Assembly: GCA_907165275.2 (NCBI GenBank)
Contig: OU015653.1
Coordinates: 14,290,001 to 14,354,000 of the forward strand
Origin: Zygaena filipendulae
Lineage: Eukaryota > Arthropoda > Insecta > Lepidoptera > Zygaenidae
Reading direction: 5' to 3'
Length of the DNA stretch: 64,000 nt
This document shows positions 20,751-31,081 of this stretch, piece by piece. Numbering within the stretch: position 1 is the stretch's first letter; each line of letters opens with the position of its first letter. The notes beneath the pieces are model-generated. The model worked only from the letters and a program-made list of their open reading frames with translations. It was not told the DNA's origin and searched no databases. Position numbers and translations under genes: made by a program.

Positions 20751-22196
20751 GGATTTAGGAACTAATTTAAAACAGGACTAAAAAATATACAAAAATAAAA
20801 TCACTAAGCTAGCATACTGAATGCTAATATTGTGTCGCTCCAGATGCTCACCATCAGATTTAATAAGCATTTAAAATTAGCACGTCTTAGCATAATAATT
20901 TGTTTAGAGGGGCAAGGAAATATCTAATTTGGTATTCATTGAAATTTGCGTTGATATAACTATCTCCCGTACAGCATGATAACTGGCTATTAGCATGGTG
21001 TACATCAATGTTGATTTATCAATCTCTATTGAATGGCGGCAGCCTGGTTTCACCGGGAGCCAAAACAAATTGATGGGTTATGATAAATAATAGGTGTTGC
21101 GATTGGCACGCGTGCTGGCTGGCCGTAGCTTCTGACAGCTGCCTGACAGTTCCCGCGCGTGTCGTGCGTCAATGTCAGCGCAGCCGATGGCGTCGGTGCG
21201 CGACAAAGCGCGTCACAGTCATTTGTTTCCCCGAAGCGTACCTACGCCCGATTAAATATTCATCCAGAACGGTCCCGCGAGTCAACTGAAGGTAAACTGA
21301 CGATTGTGTTAGTCTTTTTTCGTACGGCAACGCTGATTTGGAGTGGCGTTGCCGTTGGAGCGAAAATTGGTTTTACTATTTCTATAAATCGATTTTCAAG
21401 GATAGTGTAGCTACGTATAGTTTTAAATTTGAACCGTCAAAAGTCACTATTGTAGGTAGCAATAATTATTGAAAAAGCTTCGATAATTAATTAATCAAAT
21501 ACTGTCGAATGAAAGTATGTAGACCCTCATTTAGGTGGTGTAAAAGCAGTCCTAAAGGAAATTTCTTTGGACGAGTCACTGATTTTATTCAATTTAGAAC
21601 AAAACGCTCGCAAAGAGACGACACAAATCTAGTACACTACAGTCTGGCATCAAAGTTTTACAGCTCTTATTTTCATTTGAGTAGAAGTTCTAACTCTGTT
21701 CAACCAGGTGCCTGGTATTCAAGTATTTAAGTACCTATTCAAGTATTTCATATATATCAAGTACCTACTAACGTTTTGCGACCTGAAAGTTGAAAATTAG
21801 CTCCAATAGTTCGCCTGTTTATAAAAGTTTACAAAGAGACAAAACACCATTTTAATTAAAACCTTCTAGGCAGGTATAACTTTATAATGAATATTCTCCT
21901 TCCCGACCAATCCTGTATACAGACTGTAAGTTTAAACGAGGGATTCAAGCCCTCGATAGTTAATTCATGCTTACATTCCTACGTAATATAAAATAAAGCC
22001 ACTAAACTCAAGAGCTACTAAACAGATTTTTATGTCATTTTTACCAATAGATAGAGTGATTGATGAGGAAAATTTAGGTATATACATATAATTTGTCAAG
22101 GTTTTTTGTAAATTGTTTGAAATATAACGATAATTGTTGGAAGTGTCGTAAAAAGTAGGTACTTTATTAAGAAAAAGAAGAAGAAGAAAATACATT
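20751..22196. other. Non-coding stretch with a GC-rich island
   Basis: The island at 21100-21290 is CpG-rich and could be a first exon or promoter, but no initiating frame or family likeness supports that. The rest is featureless. Confidence 0.3.
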
Positions 22197-22553
22197 CACG
22201 CCAGAAAATTTAATACTCAACCGATCATTATGACATTTTGTATAGGTACACGTTGTCAGGGGTAAAGAGAAGGACATTAGGGTACTTTTTACCCCGGAAT
22301 TCCCGCAGGAACTCCGAAATTGACGCGGTTGAATCCACGGGGACAGCGAGTCATAAATCTAAAATATAAAATTCTCGTGTCACAATGTTCGTTCCCATAC
22401 TCCTCCGAAACGGCTTGACCGATTCTCATGAAATTTTATATGCATATTCAGTATGCCTGAGAATCGGCTACTATCTATTTTTCATCCCCCTAAAGGGAGT
22501 TCCTACGGGAGTTCCGTAACTCACGCGGGTGAAACCGCTGGGCGCAGCTAGTA
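22197..22553 (+). mobile_element. Two Helitron-like repeats in tandem
   Basis: The first ends ggggacagcgagt near 22350. The second ends gggcgcagctagt at 22553. Both carry the ggaactccg...gggtgaaacc-type 3' block, and the second has a variant body (ccgattctcatgaaatttta). Confidence 0.6.
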
Positions 22554-22933
22554 TACGTATAAAGATGATTATTATGTTTTTTCATAACATAGCTCCCTCG
22601 AGATATTTATAGCGCTACTATTATTTAAAGCAAAACGTATTTCCATTTATAATTTACACCGTAACTAACAAGATTCAAAATTCAATAACGTCTGCGTAAT
22701 TAATATTATTGATTTACAAGTTCGTAACCCCGCGGCAGGTCGAGCGACCTTCAACCCTATGTCCCATTATTTATTCGAGTGGGAAATAATGGATTGTTGA
22801 CAATGTCATATCAATTATTTAACGCGACTCCAACTTGATGAATGGTGGGTGCGTGTGTTGTCTTTTAAAAATAAGTGTGTAGTGTAAGTATATATATTAT
22901 GTACATAGCAAATAGCATTCAGCCATCGTGTAA

Positions 22934-23243
22934 ATAGGGATGTTGACGACTTTTAAAAATCAAAATTCTAATTAGTCCGTCAGTTAGAAAATAAAAAAAA
23001 CAATAGACACGTATTTTTTGCTTTTTCAAATAAATTAAAATATACAGACATAAAGCGCATTAAAGTTTAAGTTTAGGGTGGCTCGTGGCGTCTTAACCGC
23101 TAGCCCACATACAAACTGCACCGGGTTGTAACGTCACGCGAAATTTCAACTCAATGTATCGCCGTTATTTTTTGGTTACGAAAAAAGAAAAAAAAGTGTC
23201 CAGTATTTTTCATTGATCTACAAGACAGACTAAAAAAAATTTG
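22934..23243 (+). repeat. Dispersed repeat of about 305 bp, unknown class (copy 1)
   Basis: It matches 53341-53646 in the same orientation. Long shared blocks are ctaattagtccgtcagtt, cacgtattttttgctttttc, and gtcacgcgaaatttcaactc followed by aatgtatcgccg. There is no coding frame, tRNA box or obvious inverted ends. Confidence 0.75.
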
Positions 23244-23699
23244 TCAATTCGCCCATTGTAGTATTTATTATTTATTGTGTTTTTAAGATGAAAAAAATAT
23301 AGTTGTGTATTAAATAGGCACCTACATTATTGTTGAACAAGTATCGCAAATAAATCAAATTGGTTTGAATTGGACTTCTACGGTCAGTGCTTAGGTTTAC
23401 TCCTCTCAAGGACAGGCGTGAAAGTTAGATAACCATAACTATATTTTGATTTGGAACGAAGTATTTCCGCAAAAATAAGATTAGATTTGGTAACAACGTA
23501 TATTTTTTTATTAAAAATTTTAATGATTTGTGTATAAAAAAAAACGGATGAGCAACTTTAACTTCCATTTACTACTTCGACATAAAATTAAGCTTTTAGG
23601 CGCAAAGCTGAAAAGATTATTAAAATCAACTTAAACTTATGTACCTACTTAAGGAATTGTTATTTTCCTTTAGCAATGATGAAGTTTAAGGTAATAGGT
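23244..23699. other. Non-coding stretch
   Basis: AT-rich; nothing recognised. Confidence 0.3.
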
Positions 23700-24050
23700 A
23701 CTAGGTATTCCCCGTGACTTTACGCGTTAATTTCGGAGATCCTGCGGGAATTCTGGGGTCAAAAGTATCCTATGTTTTTCACTTCACCCTTGTCAACGTG
23801 TACGCTAAATTTCATGATGATCAGTTTAGTTGATAGTTAAAGCGTGAAAGCGTAACGAAGAACTTTTTCTGACATTACCAAGTATTATTATCATCATTAT
23901 ATTTCAACCAATTATATACTTAACCCTTCCTCATGAATTACTCTATCAATTGGTAAAAACCGCATGAAAATAGTAGTTTTTGAGTTTATCGCGAACAGAC
24001 AGATACGGATATACGGACAGACGCGGCTGAAGATTTTTTTTTTATAATAT
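23700..24050 (-). mobile_element. Helitron-like repeats, degenerate
   Basis: A minus-strand copy at 23700-23880 (gttaatttcggagatcctgcggg...) is followed by a variant body at 23895-24050 (gagtttatcgcgaacagacag) like that at 6700. Confidence 0.5.
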
Positions 24051-24199
24051 GTAAGGAAGTACCTACACATAATATCATGGTAAAATATAGCGCTGCTCTT
24101 GACTGAGAATATAATGTTGTTTGCACGATATTGAAAGAAGTTGAAAGTTACTGGAATCCAACAGTATTCGATAATAATCGAACTTTGTGATTCGATTAA

Positions 24200-24396
24200 G
24201 GGCGGGCGCCCACGAGCAACTTTTGTCTTCGCAACTAATTTGTCTTTCACATCAAGTCTACGGGTTAGTATGAAAGTGCGCACATGTAGCGACGCGACAG
24301 TCAGGAGACTTTTGACGCACTTTCATACTAACCCGTAGACTTGATGTGAAAGACAAATTAGTTGCGAAGGCAAAAGTTGCTCGTGGGCGCCTGCCC
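24200..24396. mobile_element. Palindromic MITE with TAA duplication
   Basis: The 197-bp element has arms of about 85 bp that are almost perfect inverted repeats, from ggg[c]gggcgcccacgagcaac inward. TAA lies on both sides (24197-24199, 24397-24399). The centre is a short gacgcgacagtc loop. It is non-coding and Harbinger-like by duplication size. Confidence 0.85.
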
Positions 24397-24623
24397 TAAA
24401 GCACAAAGTTTTTAAAAAATTGAGAAAAGAAAAATTTGCGGGACAGCTGAAAATCGATTGGTTCGTTGCATTTTTATTCAATTTTCATTTTGCGGTGATC
24501 CATCAAAATAAGAAAGGTTGTAAATTTATTAAAAGTCTCTATATACCTACGTAACTACAGCGTGTCGGTAAATTCAGTTTATTTATTTATATTCAATAAC
24601 GAAAATAGGTAGGTATATCTTTA

Positions 24624-24813
24624 TCCTACTAATATTATAAATGTGAAAGTGTGGATCTTTGTTACTCAATCACGCAAAAACGGCTGAACGGATTTGGATG
24701 AAATCTGGCATGCACGTTGTCAGGTGTAGAGAGAAGGACATAGGGTACTTTTTTCGCGGAATTCCCGCGGGAACTCCGAAATTACCGTGAGTGAAACCGC
24801 GGGGCACAGCTAG
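24624..24813 (+). mobile_element. Helitron-like repeat, full length
   Basis: Reference copy: A|TCCTACTAATATTATAAA ... CACAGCTAG|T. A GC stem-loop of the form CCG(C/T)G(G/A)-gtgaaa-CCGCGG ends 7 bases before CTAG. A 5' TC, a 3' CTRR with a hairpin just inside, and A/T insertion are the textbook Helitron ends. It is 190 bp with no Rep/helicase, so non-autonomous. Confidence 0.8.
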
Positions 24814-24974
24814 TAACCAATAAATTTATATTTCGTGAAACCGCTAATTTTAATTTCTAAGTCCGTACTAAAGTAGAATCAACGGCACGGTATTGGGTTA
24901 GATGCAGTTTTAAAAACAATACTTACGATTAGATCTTCAAAAGAAATTTACCATGCAGGGGACCCGCAGATTTA

Positions 24975-25193
24975 TCCTACTAATATTATAAACGCGCAAG
25001 TTTGTAAGTATGTATGGATGGATGGATGGATCCATGTTTGTTACTCTTTCACGCAAAAACTACTGAATGGGTTTAAATGAAACTTTACAATAATGTAGCT
25101 TATACATCAGATTAATACATAGGGTACTTTTTATCCCGGAGTTCCCGCGGGATCTCTGAAATTAACGTGGGTGAAACCGCGGGGCTCAACTAG
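24975..25193 (+). mobile_element. Helitron-like repeat with GGAT expansion
   Basis: A|TCCTACTAATATTATAAA to CAACTAG|T, with a (GGAT)4 run near 25014-25032. Same 3' hairpin block. Confidence 0.75.
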
Positions 25194-25763
25194 TGTTAAC
25201 AATAAAAAAAATCCAACTGCATAATTAAAAAAAAAAAAACTAAAATAAACCATCACATCGTACACCGAAGTGCAACGAATCCTTCGAATATCAATGCATA
25301 ACGTATTTTTATTTTAAAGTAAACGAAATAAAAGCAATTTCATTAGCTATATAGCATTCCTGAACCATTTGGGCGTCGAACAAAAGGAGATTTATATATG
25401 GGGTAGAGGAGCTTTCACCGCAGGCACTTAATAGGGGAACCCCCGGATGGATTTGTTTGTCAGCCATAAAATAAATCTTTGTTGACACCACGTGACGCGC
25501 CGACTAGGGTTGCCCCCTTTTTTGGAAAATATATAGTGTTTGTTTATGAAAAAAGATGCAACAATATAGTACTTTTGCTAAATGCAGGAAAAAAATAGTA
25601 CATAATTATATTTATCTTTTTTTTATTACGTCCTATTCTAAAGGTGCAAAATGTTGCCAGTACGATTCAGTACTACAATGTTATTTATATATTCGAATTG
25701 AACGTACTCATATAATATTGAGCGAACTTCATTTTGCAAGTTCATTTGATCATATACTATACT

Positions 25764-25987
25764 AACTGTCCCCCGCAATTTCATCCGCGGTAATTTCGGA
25801 GTTCCCGCGGAGGTTGCGGGAAAAAATACTCTATACCCTTCAGTTCCCGAGGGAATTCCGGGATATAAACTATCCTATCTTGTTGGACCATTTTATGAAT
25901 GGTTACAAAATTTTATCAAAATCCGTTCAGTGGTTTCGGAGTCCATCGCAGACAAACAACGTGACACGTGATTTATATATATATTAG
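25764..25987 (-). mobile_element. Helitron-like repeat, second subfamily
   Basis: The minus-strand copy starts with TCTAATATATATATAAATC (at 25987) and carries cacgtgtcacgttgtttg. Its 3' block is duplicated (two gagttcccg/cagttcccg segments). Confidence 0.65.
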
Positions 25988-26529
25988 ATTATCTTCATAA
26001 TGCATCCGGCAGCATTCATCTACAAATTATTGCTAATTTGACAGTTGACGTTTTGTTGCCGCGTAAACTATATTATTTTTCTATAATATATAGTGGATAC
26101 AATTTCCTGAAACATAGATACTATATTATAATACAGTACGGGTAGCAACCCTACGAGGGACCCTCCCTTCCTCCCTTCAAATGCTGAGTAATTTGCCACA
26201 GCCATAAACAAAGTGTGCTTATTGCATACGACGCGACTGCATGCGGGAAAGACGCAAAGATGGCGCGCAAATTAATGATAATATTTGGACAGTTTAAAAA
26301 CAATTAAGCACGTTGAACGTTTGTTTCCTCCTGTTTAGTCAACCACAGATAGTATAGATAATACTGGTTAAACCTGAGTTGAATTGTACAAGAGCGCCCG
26401 ATACTTCCGACTTTTTTTCTTTAAAAGCAAAGAGGTTTGTTTTGGAAATCACAACACACAATAAAGAAATAAATAAATAAATAAAAGATTGTATGTATCA
26501 GCCGATCAAAGGTTTCTGTGTTGGAGTGA

Positions 26530-26763
26530 ATATCTATCTATACATATAAAATGCTTTGTCCTGAATGACTGATGGATCAACGCACAGCCTAAACCGCTGA
26601 TCGTAGAGACCTGAAACTTAGCGGGTGTGACGTAGGCATCCAATAAGAAAGATTTTTGAAATTCAACCCCTAAGAGGATGAAAACGGGTTGCAAAGTGTG
26701 TATGGAACAATTCCGCGGGAACTTCGACACTATCGCGAGTGAAACCGCGCGGGACAGCTAGTA
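26530..26763 (+). mobile_element. Helitron-like repeat, third body type
   Basis: It has the body gctttgtcctgaatgactgatg, then a 3' block gcgagtgaaaccgcgcgggacagctagt. The end is intact and the 5' end is unclear. Confidence 0.55.
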
Positions 26764-28469
26764 GAAAAAAAAAAAGAAAAAGCCGCCAAATAAAAGAAGT
26801 TTCAGCTTATTCACCATACCTACCACTGAACTGCGATTTACCATTTTTTTATTCTATTTTATTGTAATTGGGTCAAACGTAATTATAATTTGAAATTACC
26901 ACTACAGTTTTTAACGTTACATGAAAAATATCAAAGGTCGTTTGAGCTTTTCTTTTTTTTCCTTTTTCTGAGCAAAAGCTAGTTGCAGCTCCGACCACGC
27001 CCCAGTGCTCGAGGGTCTTTGAGTCTGGGTACGTCGGTATATAGAACTGTTGCTTTGCTACAGTGAAAAAAAAAAAAAAACAGTTAAGTGCGAGTTGAAC
27101 TTATGTAGTGGGATCAGTATTGCCAGTATGCTAGCAGCGTTTAATTCTCATACGTATATTTCTTTTGCTTTTTTGTTTAAGCTTTTGCGATTTAAAATCG
27201 GTACTTTTCCGATTATGTATTGCTTTGCTTGGAGCACTTTAGTAATAATTATTATTAATAAGGATGAATAATAGTCTTATGGGTAATCATGAGACCACAC
27301 GTGGACTAATTAACTGTTTTTGGATATTCTTTCACTTAAAATAACTATTTTAATATCCCCATTGAGTACTTAAGTGTCTAGTTTCGTCTAGTGTGATCAA
27401 AAAATCGATAAACAAATGGTAAAAAGCCAATTCGATACCTTATTTTCCTTAGTTTTCACGATACAAGCTAACAGCTTAGTGTGGGTGGAACCTCCTCGAC
27501 CCAGATTCGCGCTATTTGTCACTAAATGCCTATAGAGGACCTCAGTGACGCCGGACTAAGACTGTGTGTCAAGTTGTCAGCAATACCTGGATGGTGTTGT
27601 TGAGCGCATTTCGATGTTGTATACAGAAACATATTATTGCATTTGGCGATAATTTCGCTGCTAATCGTATCTTAAAATATAACATGGGTAAATATGAATG
27701 CGTGGTCTTTGGAGTCATATGGTAGCCATATGGCCAAGATATTTAAATTGTGACACTATGTTTAACGATGATCCGTTTAATTTACTTGGAAAAGAAAAAT
27801 CACGTCTGATCTTAAAGATGATAAAGAGCTAATGTGATTGTCTCCAGGTTCATTCTTATATACTTAGGTACCTACCAACAATAATATCTTAGGTATAATC
27901 ATTAAGTTAACAATTCGTCATAAACTTCCACAGTTTTCAAAGATAAAATTTGACTCATTGTATCCAACTTTGCCCATTGCTATTTTAATTTTAGATCGTA
28001 TATTTATTATTTAGTGAGGAGCTCCGACGCTTAGCATGGTAATAATTTGTAGTATTAGCAGCTGCTAAGACTAATTCAACCGTGATAATTATCATGGTCA
28101 TTGATAATTAATCGATAGATTCCCTTTTGTTTTTTGCTCATTCAAAAAACACGTCTCGTAAATAACATTACGTGCAAAGAATAAAAAACAATGATTTTTA
28201 AATTACTCACAGATGATTTCCAATTTGTGTTATTGTCATCACTGTTATTAGTTTCAAATAAATAAAAGAATATGAACGAAGTATAAAAGTAACAAGCTTC
28301 TTCATCAACCTTACCAAACAAACCACAGTGATCTCCGAAAGTAATTTAGCCTCCCACGCGATGTTTGCACGAGTGACGTCATGCCGGCTTCGTGGGCATA
28401 TGACTTCCGTCGGATGCTAAAACGCTTACACTCATTCGTTTGTTGAAAAATTTTCTTTTATATTTATGC
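26764..28469. other. Non-coding stretch
   Basis: No gene supported. A short minus-strand frame near 27560-27690 ends at a possible donor but has no family likeness. Confidence 0.3.
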
Positions 28470-28600
28470 GATTTCAGAGATTCCGCTCGATTTCCCGTAT
28501 AGAAAGTAACCAATCCTATGTCCTTTTCCGTAAAATTTCATGATGATCGGTTGAATAGTATAAAAAAGTAACAAACAATCTTACATTCGCATGCATTTTT
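28470..28600 (-). mobile_element. Helitron-like repeat remnant
   Basis: It retains the catcctatgtccttttccgt-type block and atttcatgatgatcggttga; both termini are gone. Confidence 0.4.
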
Positions 28601-28851
28601 TTTATTTATTGATTTACAAATAGCTTTAAAACTTGGCACATAGGTTGTTAGTTTATATTCTGGGTCAAATTATTATAATAATAATATACTATTTTATCCA
28701 AATAGGTACATCAAAGATTCAAAATTCACTGGTTAATCACCAACTGGACACTAGATAACTAGTAAGTAAAATTAGAAATTATATGTTCTGCTATTTTGCT
28801 TTGCTTTGCTTTATAAAGCAAGCACTTACTTTCTGTGTGTAATTTACGTAC

Positions 28852-29141
28852 TGTTATGAGGTCACTTTAGAAACACTTTTTAAAAAAAGATGTTTATTAT
28901 ACACATAAATGATTTATTAAATAATTGGGAACTTTAGATAATAATAGAGTTAGTTTAAGCAAATAGATTATGAACTAGTAATAGAGCAACCCAAAGTCAT
29001 GGGGAACCGTCCGTGACGGAGACTCGACCTGAACTGCCGGATGGACTGGCGATGCGCAGGAGTTAGAGATTGCTAGCTAAGCAGTATTAGATGAGGGGAG
29101 CGTGACGTAAGGGGGTTAGGGTGCATTGCATAGGTATAACA
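28852..29141 (-). repeat. 3' LTR of the errantivirus-like element
   Basis: 290 bp, TGTTATACC...CTCATAACA on the minus strand. Two AATAAA-type signals (aataaatcat, aataaacatc) lie in its last 100 bases. It is preceded by a short ccggggg tract that may be the polypurine primer. Confidence 0.93.
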
Positions 29142-29366
29142 ACCCCCGGCAGAAGACGGAACTTCCGCGAGTAAGGCGAAGTTACGAAATTAGAAAATTT
29201 AAGGTTATAGCGAGGTGCCGTGACTTTGAGTTCCTTAGTTAGTGATAACAATAAGTCTAAAGGGGTTAGTTGATGATTATAAAATTTAATATTAATTATA
29301 CAATAGCGATTATATGAGATAACTTAAGGAAATAACTTATAAGAACTATGCTATGGTTAAATAGAT

Positions 29367-30464
29367 TTACACTATCCTAAGTCTTGGTTCTGGAATAGAG
29401 TTTTCTCCTACATTTTCCATTGGGACATTTACACTTTGATTGGTTTTATGAAAGCAAGCTAATAGTTTATTTCTGAAGCAGAATAAGGTAAGGCAAATGA
29501 TTATCATAACTGGAAGCAGACAAGAGATAGGGGTGGATATGGATTGAAACTTTTTTATCTTGTCGAAATCGTTTAGAGCTCTTATGAGATCGTTAGATTT
29601 CCTCTCAAAACCTTTAAAGTTTTCCACGTTTAGCTTAGAAATTCTGGTGTGGTTAAATTGCAGATTAGATTTCGTGAATTTGTCAAGGGTACAACAGGTG
29701 TCATCTATAAGGTTGAAATCGGAATGTACTGCTTGTAAATTTATTTGAGGGAAGGATTTTGTCTTGAGTTTAGTGTTTCTGCAGAAGGCTGTACAATTAG
29801 GTTGCAACGAAAGTATTCCGGTACCATGGAGATTTAGTTCTGATAGTTCTGATCCGCATTCTACAGTTAATTTTGTGGGTTTAGATTGGGTAAATATCCA
29901 CCTATTATCTCCTAGGGATTGCCAGATATCAACATGACCTGATATAAATTTTGTTGTGCAATCATGAGGTAGTACATTAATAACTTTAGTCATAATTTCG
30001 GTTTCGCAAATAGGTTCGTCTACAATTGCATAGTGGTCTCCTTGCTTACATAGATATATTCTGTTAACAATTACCTTACAATAGTGTAGATCCTTAAATA
30101 CACAATATTGAGACTTATCGCTACTTAAAGCTAGGTACTTATATGTAGGTACAATTAAAGAATAGGAGGTAGCTATGCTTACGTTGTGGGGTACTGGAAC
30201 TGGAATATTCCTATACAAGTTATACGTGGTACTATCCACAAGAGGAATTTTAATCGTAAATATTAATTTATTGTTTACTGTAAATGATACAATTTCGGAA
30301 AGGCTTAGTAGTTCGTGAATATTATTAAGTTCAAGACTGACAGGGAAAGTTGTATGTTCGGGTAGATAATTAGCATTTTCAGTGAGTTCTTTATATAAGT
30401 CTCTAGGGGACAACACAGAAGGATGTAAAGTATTGGTTTTTCCGAACAAGATAATATACCTAGG
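29367..30464 (-). pseudogene. env: env, downstream part (out of frame with its start)
   Basis: The C-terminal two thirds of an insect errantivirus envelope protein, related to baculovirus F proteins that mediate membrane fusion. The frame opens just after a TAA near 30464, so it has no start of its own. It contains a Cys-rich ectodomain, a hydrophobic membrane anchor about 35 residues from the end (ISCLLPVMIIICLTLFCF) and a short cytoplasmic tail. It overlaps the upstream env frame at 30305-30464. The two belong to one gene separated by a single frameshift near 30440-30480. As written, neither part can give a full-length fusion protein. Gag and pol of the same copy are intact. Confidence 0.85.
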
Positions 30465-31021
30465 TTATCGATAGCGTCATCCAAGCGTTTTTCGTTTCTG
30501 TTAATTTCTGCTAAGGTAGAATTTATATTTAAGATCGCGGATCTAGACATTATTATACTCTGTTTCAACATGACGGCTAGATTTTTATTATCTTCTTGTA
30601 AAGCTTGGATGGCCTTATCGTATTTAATAGCGTCGTCTTCATCCATCGTTCCGATAATGTGTTTAAAAATGGATCCGATGCCTGCGAACCACGCTCTCTT
30701 AGAGCGGGTCGAGATTAAGTGCGAAATCGCGGAATAATCTCTATCGATGTCTTTACATAGCGACGTAAGGGGTTGAACCATATTTTGGCATTCTGTATCT
30801 TCTATAGCAGTGCTAGTATGACAAATGTGTCGAGTTGTAGACAGGACGCCTTTAATATTATCAATATGTGGTTTTATGTATTCTATTTCTATGGGAATGA
30901 TTATATCTAAGTTATCTACAGCTAACCTAACGATACCTACAGGATTAAAGAAAATGCCAGGGCTCTGAGAAATAACGTCAACCATCGCTGGCGATCCCAG
31001 AGAGAGACCAACAACAGCCAT
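30305..31021 (-). pseudogene. env: env, upstream part with furin-like site
   Basis: The frame starts at the ATG 31019-31021, one base after a splice acceptor (tttcag|G ATG, AG at 31023-31024), as expected for an env RNA made by splicing. The N-terminal surface subunit is short. At residues 106-109 is RSKR, a furin-type cleavage site, followed directly by a glycine-containing hydrophobic stretch (AWFAGIGSIF) in the place of the fusion peptide. A heptad-like helical region follows. After about residue 185 the reading departs from the family and runs on in the wrong frame to a stop at 30305. The break explains the short product. Confidence 0.85.
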
Positions 31022-31024
31022 CCT
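31022..31024 (-). promoter_or_regulatory. Splice acceptor for env RNA
   Basis: ataatttcag|G immediately before the env ATG on the minus strand. Its likely partner is the donor at 36876-36878. Confidence 0.6.
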
Positions 31025-31081
31025 GAAATTATAATATGCTATCGTGAATTTGTTGAATATAAGCTAAGGTATTATTAGGTG

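Noticed and set aside
27560..27690. Possible minus-strand exon ending at CAG|GTATTG
   Set aside because: Weak donor, no acceptor, no family likeness.
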